DNA of 64,000 bases from Crithidia sp. LVH-60A (Eukaryota > Euglenozoa > Kinetoplastea > Trypanosomatida > Trypanosomatidae), in contig CP119643.1 of NCBI GenBank assembly GCA_030078075.1, forward strand, positions 826,501 to 890,500, given 5' to 3'. The notes beneath the pieces are model-generated. The model was not told the origin of the DNA. It worked only from the letters and a program-made list of their open reading frames with translations, and searched no databases. Every line of letters starts with the position of its first letter. Position 1 is the first letter of the stretch. Both the position numbers and the translations under genes were made by a program. Positions 10,456 through 20,647 of this stretch are shown here, piece after piece.

Positions 10456-11472
10456 TTACTTGCTCTGCGAGCGCCGCGTCAGCTCATTCTTCAGCTCACC
10501 GTAGCGGTGGTACTCTCCCGTGAAGCCGTGGCGGTCATGCCGGCCAGGACGAACACCGTTGTGTTTCTCAAAGTCGCTCTCGAAGCGGTGCAGCACCTGC
10601 TTCAAACTCCGCTTCTCTGTCTGCAGCGCGTCCTCAGCCATCGTCGTCACGTCGTCAGTGCCCAGCGGCACCCGCTCAATGCGCTGCATCCACTCCGGGT
10701 TGGCCGCCGCAGCCGCTCCGCCAGAGGAGGCCGCAGAGGACGCCCGCGTCGCCGTGGCACCGCTCGACCCGGCAGCCGCCTTGCCTGTCGCACCACCAAC
10801 CGATGGCTCCTTCGCCACCGAGGCAGCGCCTCCGCGTGTGCTGTCTGCACGGCCACCGCCGGCACCACCACCAGCAGTGGCAGCACCAGCCGATGAGGAC
10901 GCCTGTGCGGTCGTGGTGCCCGCTGCGACACTCTGCGAGACGTCGCGGCCCCCCGCCACCGACGGCTCCGTGCCGCCACCGCCGCCGTGCTGCGAGGTGG
11001 ACGGCTCCACCCCAAGCACCTTCATCTTGGTCGCTCTGTACAGCTCGTAGATGGACCGGAGCGACGCCTTCTGATCGGGAAAGACGTCCGTCTGCCCCGT
11101 CGCTTCTCGCACCGTCGATTCCCACTCGTGGATGCGCTGCTTCATGTCCTTCTTGAACTGCTTGCTTTGGTCACTCGTCATGCGGGAAATGGAAGTGGGG
11201 AAGTTCGGGTCGCCAGACTCCTTGGCGAGCTGCAGCGACGCCGCCTCGCCACGGTACTCGGCCAGCAGCTGAGAGCCGAGGAAGTCGGGCGAGGGTGCCC
11301 TGGCGCCGTAAGTCTGCTCGACTCTCTTGCGCTGCTCCTGCTGCAGCGTGTGCACGCTCTCGATGGACGACTTGGGGTACACCCGGAAGTCCTCGCTGAC
11401 GGTGTGTGTCTGGGAAAAGCTCACATCGTCGATCACCTGCGAGAGGATCTGCGTGAGAGGGTCGGCCACCAT
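10456..11472 (-). CDS. FAM13-like C-terminal motif protein with Ala/Gly/Ser-rich linker
   Basis: The likely start is the ATG at 11470-11472 (MVADPLTQILSQ), giving about 338 residues; the frame is open further upstream but without a convincing start. The N-terminal 150 residues are charged and helical. Residues about 165-270 are a low-complexity Ala/Gly/Ser/Thr linker. The last 70 residues (EKRSLKQVLHRFESDFEK, then NGVRPGRHDRHGFTGEYHRY) resemble the conserved C-terminal block of animal FAM13 proteins, in which a helix is followed by a G-R-P segment and a Y-x-x-Y/LK helix. That resemblance is from memory and not aligned. FAM13 function is not settled, so no role is assigned. The frame is intact. 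Confidence 0.6.
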   Translation of the reverse strand: MVADPLTQILSQVIDDVSFSQTHTVSEDFRVYPKSSIESVHTLQQEQRKRVEQTYGARAPSPDFLGSQLLAEYRGEAASLQLAKESGDPNFPTSISRMTSDQSKQFKKDMKQRIHEWESTVREATGQTDVFPDQKASLRSIYELYRATKMKVLGVEPSTSQHGGGGGTEPSVAGGRDVSQSVAAGTTTAQASSSAGAATAGGGAGGGRADSTRGGAASVAKEPSVGGATGKAAAGSSGATATRASSAASSGGAAAAANPEWMQRIERVPLGTDDVTTMAEDALQTEKRSLKQVLHRFESDFEKHNGVRPGRHDRHGFTGEYHRYGELKNELTRRSQSK

Positions 11473-12067
11473 TTTCTCGTGACTGTAACGATCGAAGTTG
11501 TTGTTGTTGCTGAAAATAGAAATGCGACTGGGGAGAAGAGAAGCAGTATCACTTCTGCGAAGCTGGCGGAGGCAAACGAGAGAGGATGAAATCATGCAGT
11601 AAAAAACAGCAAAACAAAATAAAAAGAGGTATTAGGAGGAGAGTAATGAGAGAGTTATGATTACAGCAGCGAGGAGACAGGGCAAGAGGTGTCTGCGGTG
11701 TAGGACTAGGACAAACATATAGGAACGCAAGGGAGCCGACGGTGGGAGGGAAGGGCAGAGATAAATGCCCTCTTTTTTGTCTCCGAAAGGTATTAATGTG
11801 CGCTGTTTAAGTGCGGCCCTCACCGCAAGCGACAGAGCCGTGACTCGCAGCGCAGTGTGCACTTCGAGGTCGCACTTTGTGTCCTCTGCAAAGGCAGACC
11901 TCCTTGCCAACAAACCCTTCGTCCTTATCTTACTCTTTTAGTTGCTTGATAAATTGGTGATGATGATAAGGGTAAGGAATCCTGTAAAAAGTCAACGCAC
12001 GCATACCCAAACACAAGCACAGCGCTCAACACACACAACAACAACAACAAAAGGACGAGCTGGTCGA
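11473..12067. other. Intergenic spacer
   Basis: No supported gene. It contains a short CAA repeat near 12030-12052. The upstream part flanks the FAM13-like gene and contains GTT triplets near 11495-11510. Confidence 0.55.
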
Positions 12068-15000
12068 TTAGGAGGAGAGCAACCCACTGCCCTTCAGATT
12101 TGCAAATCGCACCTGCTGTGCTGCCATGGCCGACAGCAGCGGGTGCGGAGCCAAGTGCGGCGCCGACCCAGTAGATGCCAGACTCGTCATAAACTCCACC
12201 AGGCGGGGAAGGCCGTCAACGCCGAGCTGGTCCACCTGGTACAGCACGCCACCTGTCTCCTCGGCCCAGCCGAGCGTCGACAGCGAGAGAGCATCCACGT
12301 CATCGACGGCGTCCACATCGCCCCGCACGAGCATTTCGCAGGCGGCGTTCAGCACCGCAACACGCAGGCGGTCAGCGATCACAGCAGAGGTAGCGTGGTG
12401 CCGCACGTACCGATCCAGCACCGACGCACGCAGCGCACGCGCAGCGCCACTGCCTGGTGTCTCCGCAGAAGCGGCGGCAGGGCCGTAAAAGCCGCCTCCG
12501 CGCGCCACGCAGACCAAGAAGGCCCTCACGCGCCATCGCACGCGTGCAGCTCACAAGATGGGCGTGCGGTGCGGCCTGTGACGCAGCCGTTGGTGTTGGT
12601 GTGGCGGCGGCGGCAGCGTTCACCTCAGCGGCCATGCCGGCCAGCGTCACGGCACCGTAGGCGTCCATCAAGGCAAAAGGCCCGAGGCGCATCCCCAGCT
12701 CCACCTGCGCGGCGGTCTCGATGCGGCTGGCGTCGGGCATCGACCGCGCCAGCACCAGCGCCTCGCTGCACAGCGCCAAGAGGAGACGCTGCGGGGCGGG
12801 CCCGGCTGCCACAACAAAGGGAGTGGCCTTGCGCTGCAGGTAGGCAAGGGCAGCCACCAGCGTGTCTTGCTGCAGGTCGATCGGCCACTGCGGCGAGGCG
12901 TAGAGCCGCACCTGCTGCACCGAGGCGTGATCCAGCGCGACGAGAGCGGAGGAGGACGCGACGACGGCGGCACACGGCAGACACGTGAGCACCGGCTGCA
13001 CCGCGGCGTCTTCGCCGATGAGGACCATGTTCAAAAAGGGCAGCCGCGCTCGCTGCTCGGGTGTCGCCACGAAGTGCGTCGTCACAAGCTCGAGCGTGGC
13101 GGCAACGGCCCTGTCAGAACAGTCCAGCAGCACCGCCGCCCCAGACGAGTCGGGGTCGGCCGTGAGGGCCTGCATCTTCTCTGGCCACGAATGCTGCTGG
13201 GTGTGTGGAAAGGCCAGGAAGCGGCGGTGCGGCAGCGCTGGCAGGGGCCGGTGCAGGGAGCCGAGGCGCACCTGGGCAGCGTGGGCGGCTCCTCGGCAGG
13301 GGGCGGTGGCCACGAAGGAGCGCAGCAGCGCCGCGCTGCCGACCTCCGCTGCCGGCACGTTGCCATCCGTCGCACTATTCGCAGCGTCGTCGCCGTCACA
13401 GAAGACACCCATGGCATACTCGCACCACGTCTCTGCCACCAAACGCGCGCCCGTCGTCGCGGCCGTTGACTGCAGCGCACCGCGACTCAGCACGAGATGC
13501 TCCAGCACCCACCGTCGCCGCGCAGGGGCGTCGTGGCAGGCGTAGCGCAGCAGAAAGTCCTCAAACTGGAGCGACCACTGGAACGTTCGATCGGCATGTG
13601 GGATGTCGCGACCACCTGTGCTGGGTGTGTCGCCTGCCACGAAAGCCGTCGCTGACTCCGCCTGCTCCCCCTAGGCGCAGCAGACCCACCTCTGCGAGAC
13701 TCTCCGCGTCATAGTTGTGCAGCACCGGCACCCACTTCAGGGTCGACTGCGCACCGCAGAGGCGCCGCAGCGTGTCGACGGTGCGTGTGGCCGGGAAGAG
13801 GCCGAGGCGGGCGAGCGGAAAGCCAACCGACGCAGACGCGAAGGCGCCGCCGGTCAACGCGGACGAGGCGGGCAGCAGGTAACGCTGCGGGCAGGCAAAG
13901 AAGACCTCCGCGCCAAAATCCTCGACAGGACCGGCAGACGAGGGCACGACGGCGACAAAACACGCCGCCCCGTGCAGGCGCCGCACGGTGTCGTGGAAGG
14001 CACAGATGACCTCCTCCTTCGCAGCAACGAAGTCGACGCGGTCGTGCAGCGACAGCTCCGCTGGCGACCGCACCGAGCCGAAGAAGGGACAGTGCGGCAA
14101 CGCGCTCCAGGTGACCGTGACGGGCGGCCGCGGTGTCGCTGGCGCCTCGCTGCTCCCTGCACTGTCCGCCGCGGCGCTCATCTCAGCACACTGCGCCTCC
14201 ACCGCCTTTAAAGCACTCGCAACCGCCCGCAGCACAGTCATTGGACTCGCCGGAGCTTCGTGGAACTGCACGCTGATGTGGGGCTGCGACGACGCTGCGT
14301 GGCTCATCGTGACGCGGTAGCAGCTGTCGCACTCTTCAGACGCGGCCGCAGCAGCAGGCGGAGCACTCGGCGCTTGGGCCACCACACCGCGCCACACCTC
14401 CGTGGGGAGTCGCTCCACCGCTGCAACGTCGAGCACGTCAGCTGGCACCGCTGCACGCTCTGCATCTCTCGGTGCGGCTTTCACAGCGGGGGTCTCCTTG
14501 TGCGATGGTACGCTTTCAACCTGCTCCTGTACAGCACCCTCGCTGCCACCGCCGAGCTCCGCAGGAATCTCGTGCTGATCGAGACTGCTGGCGATGGGAT
14601 CGGGCAGCGGCTGCAGTCGCTCCTCACGGCGTGCAGTCGCCCAGTCGCCACGGGCCTCTTTGCCATCAGCCGCGTTGTCACCCGCAGCAGATGCCTCCAC
14701 CGGAGTGGCCTCTGCGCTCTCTGTTTGGAGCGTCCTTCAGCGGGTGTGTCGCCCTGCCCTGTCGCACCGCAGCCTCGATGCGGGTTGCCAAGGAGGGACG
14801 CAGAGCCTCGAAGAGCTCACGCTCCTGCGCCGCGGCGGTGGCGGTGGCGTCGCTGGTGCTCGTGTCCTCATCCTTTCCTGGAGGTGCAATTGTCACGTGC
14901 ATCGCCACGGTTGCCGGAGGGGCGGGTGGCGCTACGGAGCGGCTCATCAGTGGCGGCGGCGGTGGCGGTGGTGGAGGCGGCGGCGGTGCTGCGCTTGTGT

Positions 15001-16804
15001 GCTGAGCTAAGCTCGTGCGAGCGCCTGCGCTTCTTGAACGTGTCTTCTCCCTTTCGATGGATGCAGAACGAACAACGCCTTCGCTCTTCGTTTTGTGACG
15101 TTGACCTCCAGCCTCCGTGTTCTCAGCGCGATCCTTCTTAACCGGATGAGTAGACCTCTTCGGTGAACCCCTATGCGCGACAGGTGCAGCCTTCGGTGCA
15201 GCTGGTGCGGCAGGTGCCTCAGGTGCAGCCTTCGGTGCGGCAGGTGCGGCAGGTGCAGCCTTCGGTGCTTCAGGTGCAGCCTTTGGTGCAGCTGGTGCGG
15301 CAGGTGCCTCAGGTGCAGCCTTCGGTGCGGCAGGTGCTTCAGGTGCAGCCTTCGGTCGTTCAGGTGCAGCCTTTGGTGCAGCTGGTGCGGCAGGTGCGGC
15401 CTTTGGTGCAGCTGGTGCCGCAGGTGCGGCCTTCGGTGCTTCAGGTGCAGCCTTTGGTGCAGCTGGTGCGGCAGGTGCCTCAGGTGCAGCCTTCGGTGCG
15501 GCAGGTGCAGCCTTCGGTGCTTCAGGTGCAGCCTTTGGTGCAGCTGGTGCGGCAGGTGCCTCAGGTGCAGCCTTCGGTGCGGCAGGTGCTTCACGTGCAG
15601 CCTTCGGTGCAGCAGGTGCAGCCTTTGGTGCAGCTGGTGCGGCAGGTGCGGCCTTCGGTGCAGCTGGTGCCGCAGGTGCGGCCTTCGGTGCTTCAGGTGC
15701 AGCCTTTGGTGCAGCTGGTGCGGCAGGTGCCTCAGGTGCAGCCTTCGGTGCGGCAGGTGCGGCAGGTGCAGCCTTCGGTGCTTCAGGTGCAGCCTTCGGT
15801 GCAGCAGGTGCTTCACGTGCAGTCTTCGGTGCAGCAGGTGCAGCCTTTGGTGCAGCTGGTGCGGCAGGTGCGGCCTTTGGTGCAGCTGGTGCCGCAGGTG
15901 CGGCCTTCGGTGCTTCAGGTGCAGCCTTTGGTGCAGCTGGTGCCGCAGGTGCGGCCTTCGGTGCTTCAGGTGCAGCCTTTGGTGCAGCTGGTGCGGCAGG
16001 TGCCTCAGGTGCAGCCTTCGGTGCGGCAGGTGCTTCAGGTGCAGCCTTCGGTGCTTCAGGTGCAGCCTTCGGTGCAGCAGGTGCTTCAGGTGCAGCCTTC
16101 GGTGCTTCAGGTGCAGCCTTTGGTGCAGCTGGTGCGGCAGGTGCAGCCTTCGGTGCGGCTGGTGCGGCAGGTGCGGCCTTCGGTGCAGCAGGTGCTTCAG
16201 GTGCAGCCTTTGGTGCAGCTGGTGCTGCAGGTGCGGCCTTCGGTGCTTCAGGTGCAGCCTTCGGTGCAGCAGGTGCTTCAGGTGCAGCCTTCGGTGCTTC
16301 AGGTGCAGCCTTCGGTGCAGCAGGTGCTTCAGGTGCGGCCTTCGGTGCGGCAGGTGCAGCCTTTGGTGCAGCTGGTGCGGCAGGTGCTTCAGGTGCAGCC
16401 TTCGGTGCTTCAGGTGCAGCCTTCGGTGCAGCAGGTGCTTCAGGTGCGGCCTTCGGTGCTTCAGGTGCAGCCTTCGGTGCTTCAAGTGCAGCCTTCGGTG
16501 CTTCAGGTGCAGCCTTCGGTGCTTCAGGTGCAGCCTTTGGTGCAGCTGGTGCGGCAGGTGCTTCAGGTGCGGCCTTCGGTGCAGGTGGTGCTTCAGGTGC
16601 TTGTGGTGCAGCTGGAGGCGCAACGAACGCCTTTGCGGCGTCAGAGAGAGATGGCGCGTCTGGCAGAGGAGGAGGCGGTGGCGGTGGTGGGGGTGGTGGG
16701 GACGCGCTAAGGCACTGTGAAGTGGAGCGGAGAGAGCGGCAGGCGCTCGTCAGCGCACCGGAGCGCCGTGCGTGACGCCCCACCTGTTGCTGCACTCGGC
16801 GCAT
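12068..16804 (-). CDS. Mitochondrial Pro/Ala/Lys-repeat protein fused to a degenerate trifunctional-enzyme alpha region (three frameshifts)
   Basis: Reading from the ATG at 16802-16804 through one-base shifts near 14690, 13610 and 12500 gives about 1,577 residues. No spacer separates the parts, so I treat them as one gene. Residues 1-35 are Arg/Ser/Gln-rich with no acid, a typical mitochondrial presequence. About 70-540 is a Pro/Ala/Lys/Glu repeat flanked by poly-proline. About 900-1,020 resembles a crotonase (FGAEVFFAC, then FPLARLGLFPATRT). About 1,260-1,577 resembles 3-hydroxyacyl-CoA dehydrogenase C-terminal domains (MRLGPFALMDAYG, GGGFYGP, LSTLGWAEETGGVLYQ). Key catalytic motifs look lost: the PE of the crotonase PEV motif is PL, the oxyanion GGTQ is absent, no GxGxxG Rossmann loop is visible, and the dehydrogenase GLHFFSP is RLYASPQ. 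It may be a pseudoenzyme scaffold in the mitochondrion. Confidence 0.68.
15180..16600. repeat. In-gene tandem repeat encoding PKAAPEA-type units
   Basis: About 1.4 kb made almost entirely of variants of a 21-nt unit (coding strand GCACCGAAGGCTGCACCTGAA and relatives) mixed with 15-nt and 30-nt blocks. On the coding strand it reads Pro-Lys-Ala-Ala-Pro-Glu-Ala and Pro-Ala-Ala-Pro-Lys units. Unit lengths are multiples of three, so length change keeps the frame. The composition leaves long open frames on both strands; only the minus-strand frame joins a start codon and downstream domains. Copy number is likely to vary between strains and to be hard to assemble. Confidence 0.92.
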
Positions 16805-17857
16805 GACTGAGAAAGCGGGAGAATGGGTGCTCAGGGGAGAGAGACGCGGGCTTGTGTGGCGCTAAATGGCGGCGGAAGGTCGACCGTTTATTTTTTTTGT
16901 TTGTTTTGACTCTTCCTCCTAATTGTGGGCGGTGTCCTCCTGTACAACCGCTGTTGCTCCTCCGTGGCTTTACGGCGAGAAAGGAGAGACGTGGCTGCCG
17001 CTGGGCACGGGAGTGATGGTAGACCAAACGAAATAGATATGCACGATGGCACACACTATCGTTAAAGCGAATAAAAGACAAGGCAACGGGGAAAGAAGAA
17101 AGATAGAGTGGGGTTAGAGTCACACGTACCGCATACATGGAAGTTTGTAAGTGATGTCGGAGAGACTTCCGACTGTCATCACTGAAGGTTTGAAGGTCTT
17201 TCTTTTTTTGCTGTCGGTGTAGTTGTTCGGCAGACAAGTAACTCAACGTGCGGAAAAAAAATAGACATACTTTCTCGTTTTAAATCTACTACGCTCATGT
17301 CTCGTTTTCTTTTTGTCCTCTCACTGCGACGCCAAAAATGACACAACATGCGTCCTTTACTGCTTTTCTGTTGGTGTTGGTGTTCTTTGAAGATGCATGC
17401 ATGCGTGTGTTCTTGTCACGGCTGACTTCACGCTTTCAACCGTCGGCGACTACCACTGCTGCCAGCCATGTGTCGCCCACCCAAACAACGGAGGAAAAAG
17501 AAAGAGGGGAAAAGTGATTTGCGAACCACCCGGAGAACGGGGAAAAAAACAAGCCGCAAAACCACATTTCGCTTCCGAATCGTTCTAACCAGTGCAACTA
17601 AGAAAAAAGAGAAGTGTTTTCAAAGGAAAAAAAAAATAGAGACGCGATACGAGGATGAGCTCCGCCGCACTGCAAAATAAAAAAAAAAATAGGTCTGTCA
17701 ATCTGTTAAACAGCTGTTGGATGCGCTCAACAAGCTGGCACCACAGCTTTTTCTTTTCTTGTTGGCTTCTTTATTCAATCCCTCGCTAAGTTTTTTTTTT
17801 TTTTTTTGAGGACCCGTCGACACTTGTGCCTTTTGCACAGTGGCGCGTTTGAGCTTC
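16805..17857. other. Intergenic spacer
   Basis: No supported gene. A coding-strand poly-A run (plus-strand T run at about 17790-17807) lies just downstream of the first COPI-associated gene, consistent with its 3' flank. Confidence 0.55.
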
Positions 17858-18316
17858 TCACGCTGCTGCCGGTGCCGGCTGCGACGGACGGTTCAGCAGC
17901 TTGCGACCAAACGCGAACTGGTCCAGAATGATGGCGATGCCCACCGCGATGGAGTAGAAGCCGGCGATCATGGCGAGGATGCTAGCGGTCCAGATGGCGA
18001 CGCCGAGAGTTCCAACAAAGATTATGAACACCCCCTCCCCGAGCCACTCGTGCAGGGCACCGAAGTACACCTTGCTGATCGCCAGGTTCATCTCGCAGGA
18101 GGTGAGGACGAGGCCGAAGAGGCACATGTAGATGGACAGCACGGGGGCGGTGATGTCCAGAAAGTTCAGCAGGTTCGAGATAAAGGCGATGAAGCCGAAG
18201 ACGACAAGCACGGCGCAGTCCACTAGGACGAGTATACGCACGATGCGTGAGCGCTCCTGCGGAGCTGCCGTTGCGGCAGTGGCAGTGGCGATTGGGACAG
18301 CGTTACCAATGTTCAT
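17858..18316 (-). CDS. COPI-associated / TVP15-like Golgi membrane protein, copy 1
   Basis: The start is the ATG at 18314-18316 (MNIGNAVPIATATAA), giving 152 residues; the upstream open frame is Ser/Thr-rich and not convincing. Four hydrophobic segments are visible: VRILVLVDCAVLVVFGFIAF, TAPVLSIYMCLFGLVLTSC, GVFIIFVGTLGVAIWTASIL and AGFYSIAVGIAIILD. A conserved S-I-Y-M-C-L-F-G core followed by a charged loop ending in W-L-G-E-G-V-F is typical of the COPI-associated protein family (Pfam COPI_assoc; yeast Tvp15), which resides in Golgi membranes. The neighbouring upstream gene is a paralogue with the same segment order. Role in trypanosomatids is inferred only from family. Confidence 0.75.
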   Translation of the reverse strand: MNIGNAVPIATATAATAAPQERSRIVRILVLVDCAVLVVFGFIAFISNLLNFLDITAPVLSIYMCLFGLVLTSCEMNLAISKVYFGALHEWLGEGVFIIFVGTLGVAIWTASILAMIAGFYSIAVGIAIILDQFAFGRKLLNRPSQPAPAAA

Positions 18317-19196
18317 GATTGTCGCTGTATGTCTTGAGTTTTGTTGCTTCAATAAGAGATTCCTCTTTCTTCTGCAGATCGAGTTTACGATAAAGTGTGA
18401 TGTCACGGCGAAGCTCCGTTGGTTGCTGAACGCAGTGGGTGGCCGAACGAAAGAGCGCAGCTTGAAACAGATACACGTAGTTGTTGTGGTTGTATTCTTG
18501 CTGTTCAGTGTGTGTTCAAATGCTGTCGTCATTGGCGCGCGGAGAAGCGAAAACCCAGATAAGGAGATGGCGCAAGAGGTGGAGGAGAGTGTGAAGGTCA
18601 TTCGCTGCGTACGGTCACGAAGAGGGTCACGTCCAGGATAAACGGAGGGAGAGCCGTTGTGGCTGCCCAAGGACGACAGTAACAAGAAAGGTGGCACCAG
18701 TAGAAAGAGCCGCTGCCGTCTCAGCACTGCCATAGACCACCAACAGAGGAGATGCACCAAAGCGATCCCGCGCCGAAGAAACGCCTCCAATACACCGAAG
18801 ATTGGTTGTCTCAGCTGACTCATTGTTGTTGCGCACCTTCTCCTCTTCCGTTATCGGCCCCACGTCCATCCACTTCTCCTCTTCCCCCCTTTTTCCCAAA
18901 CCCGCTCTTCTCTCTCTTTTCTCTTTTTATCGTTCGTGGTCTAGTCAACTGCAATCACAAGTCCCGCGCCATCTGGAGAGATGCATGTATGCGCGTGCAA
19001 GTGCGTCACCCGCCAGCGTGCCTCGGCGGCCCACTGCAACACCCGTTCCTCCTCCTCCAGCGGAAAAAAAATAGAAAACTTATGGAGATCGATACGCAAA
19101 CAAAGGCAAAAGGAGCAATAAAAAATAAAGTTTGCAACTATTCTTTCATACTTCACTGAAACAGAATGGCGAGATCCGTATTCCACCAGACACACG
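18317..19196. other. Spacer between the COPI-associated paralogues
   Basis: No supported gene in 0.9 kb. Plus-strand text is C/T-mixed and ORFs are short. It separates two tandem paralogues and should contain the splice acceptor of copy 1. Confidence 0.5.
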
Positions 19197-19697
19197 CTAC
19201 ACAATGGTGGTCTCGGTGGCGGTGGTGCGGCTGGGACCCTGCCCCATCAGCTTATCGCCAACGCACAAGCCGCCAATCACGACGCTGACGATGCCGGAGA
19301 TGAACGGAATCAAGACGCCGGCGTACTTGCCGACCCAGAAGGAGATGCCAAGCGTGCCAACAAAGATGAAGCAGTAGGCGAGGCCGTTTTTCGTGCAGAG
19401 GATGCCGAAGAGACGCTCCGCCACTGGCAGCCGCAGCTCCGCCATGGCGCACAGCACGCCAAAGACGACCATGTAGATGGAGAGGAAGAAGTGCGAGACG
19501 CGCTTCGGTCGGATACAGGCAAAGACGAAGGTCAGGATGCCGCACACGATCAGTGAGGCGCAGTTCAGCCACACGAGCGCCTGTGCCCACTTCCGGAAGG
19601 GCACACGCGGGTACTGGGGAGCGGGGGTGGTCACGACGGTGACAGCGGGGACGGCGGGGGTGTCCGCTTCTGCCTTCGAGCTCTTGAAGAAGTTCAT
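19197..19697 (-). CDS. COPI-associated / TVP15-like Golgi membrane protein, copy 2
   Basis: The 166-residue protein starts at the ATG at 19695-19697. A Pro/Ala/Thr-rich N-terminal tail of about 35 residues precedes four membrane segments: QALVWLNCASLIVCGILTFV, SHFFLSIYMVVFGVLCAMAE, GLAYCFIFVGTLGISFWVGK and VLIPFISGIVSVVIGGLCVG. The shared core S-I-Y-M-x-x-F-G-x-x and F-V-G-T-L-G-x-x-x-W matches copy 1, so the pair arose by tandem duplication and then diverged outside the core. Family knowledge places such proteins in Golgi/COPI vesicle membranes. The frame is intact. Confidence 0.75.
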   Translation of the reverse strand: MNFFKSSKAEADTPAVPAVTVVTTPAPQYPRVPFRKWAQALVWLNCASLIVCGILTFVFACIRPKRVSHFFLSIYMVVFGVLCAMAELRLPVAERLFGILCTKNGLAYCFIFVGTLGISFWVGKYAGVLIPFISGIVSVVIGGLCVGDKLMGQGPSRTTATETTIV

Positions 19698-20647
19698 CGC
19701 TGCGGGGGAGACGTGTCTTACTTCATTAAGTGAGAAAAATCGTTTGCCTGTCGGTCTCTACGCGTGTGAATTGGAACAAAGCAGAAGTGGCAATGCGCTC
19801 CACAATTGCAAGCAGAAGGAGGGGTGAGTTGGAGATGCTCTACTTGTCGACGGGACAATAAGAAAGCTTATGTATGTGTGTTTGAGTGTATGTACTTGCT
19901 ATTTAGGACACCTGGATCAATGGGAAACAGAGTGAAAAACGGACGCATGAAGAAGGGGTCAGCGGCGCGTCAATGGAAACGAAACAAAATAAAAAGAGAC
20001 AAACATTGAGAGAGGTGGAGAAAAGCGAAGAGGGCGATTAGTGAAGAAGAAGAGGAAGAGCCGTGGAGAGAAAAAAGGGCTGGGGCGGCGCCAAGGAAAG
20101 GCTGCTATCTTCTGCAAGCACCTCTTTTCCGAATTCTGGAAAGAAGGGGAAGCATGAGCGCCTTTCATCTGTGGGGTACAATTGAGACGGCACACAGACA
20201 CCAGTACCGCTGAGGCAACTACTTCCGCTTCACTATCACGCACGTCGCCTCTCCGCTGAGACAGCACGAACAAAGAAAACTCGTCTCAACCCATTGCAAA
20301 ACCGCGCCACAGTTCAAACGCACTGCTGCAGTCACCAACAAATATTGTTTTCTCTTTTTTTTCGCAGCTGACAATGACCTGGGAAGCGTAGCTGAGAGAT
20401 GTGTGAATGCGCCGTGACGAGCCAACACCAAGATGAGTTCAAAAAAACGACAAAGCTCACCAACACACTGGCAACACGTGAATGGGGGAGCTGCTCTGCC
20501 TGTGCCTCTTTTTTTATTTTGTGAAACGGCAGAGCAGTCAGCCGTCGAAAAATGGGCAACACAAAACAGAAAGCGGAAGAACAGACCAGCAAAAAAAAGG
20601 CAGGAAAAAATGGCATACGGCACTTCCTCTCTTCTTGCTAAATGCAC
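19698..20647. other. Intergenic spacer
   Basis: No supported gene. Purine-rich plus strand at 19980-20080 reads as a pyrimidine tract for the minus-strand unit. Confidence 0.5.

Noticed and set aside
15180-16600. CRISPR-like array
   Set aside because: Units are contiguous with no unique spacers, are multiples of three and encode a protein repeat in a eukaryote.
15163-16720. Plus-strand frames of VQPLVQLVRQ-type and Cys/Arg/Ser-type repeats
   Set aside because: Reverse readings of the Pro/Ala repeat; they lack a domain and run against the transcription direction.
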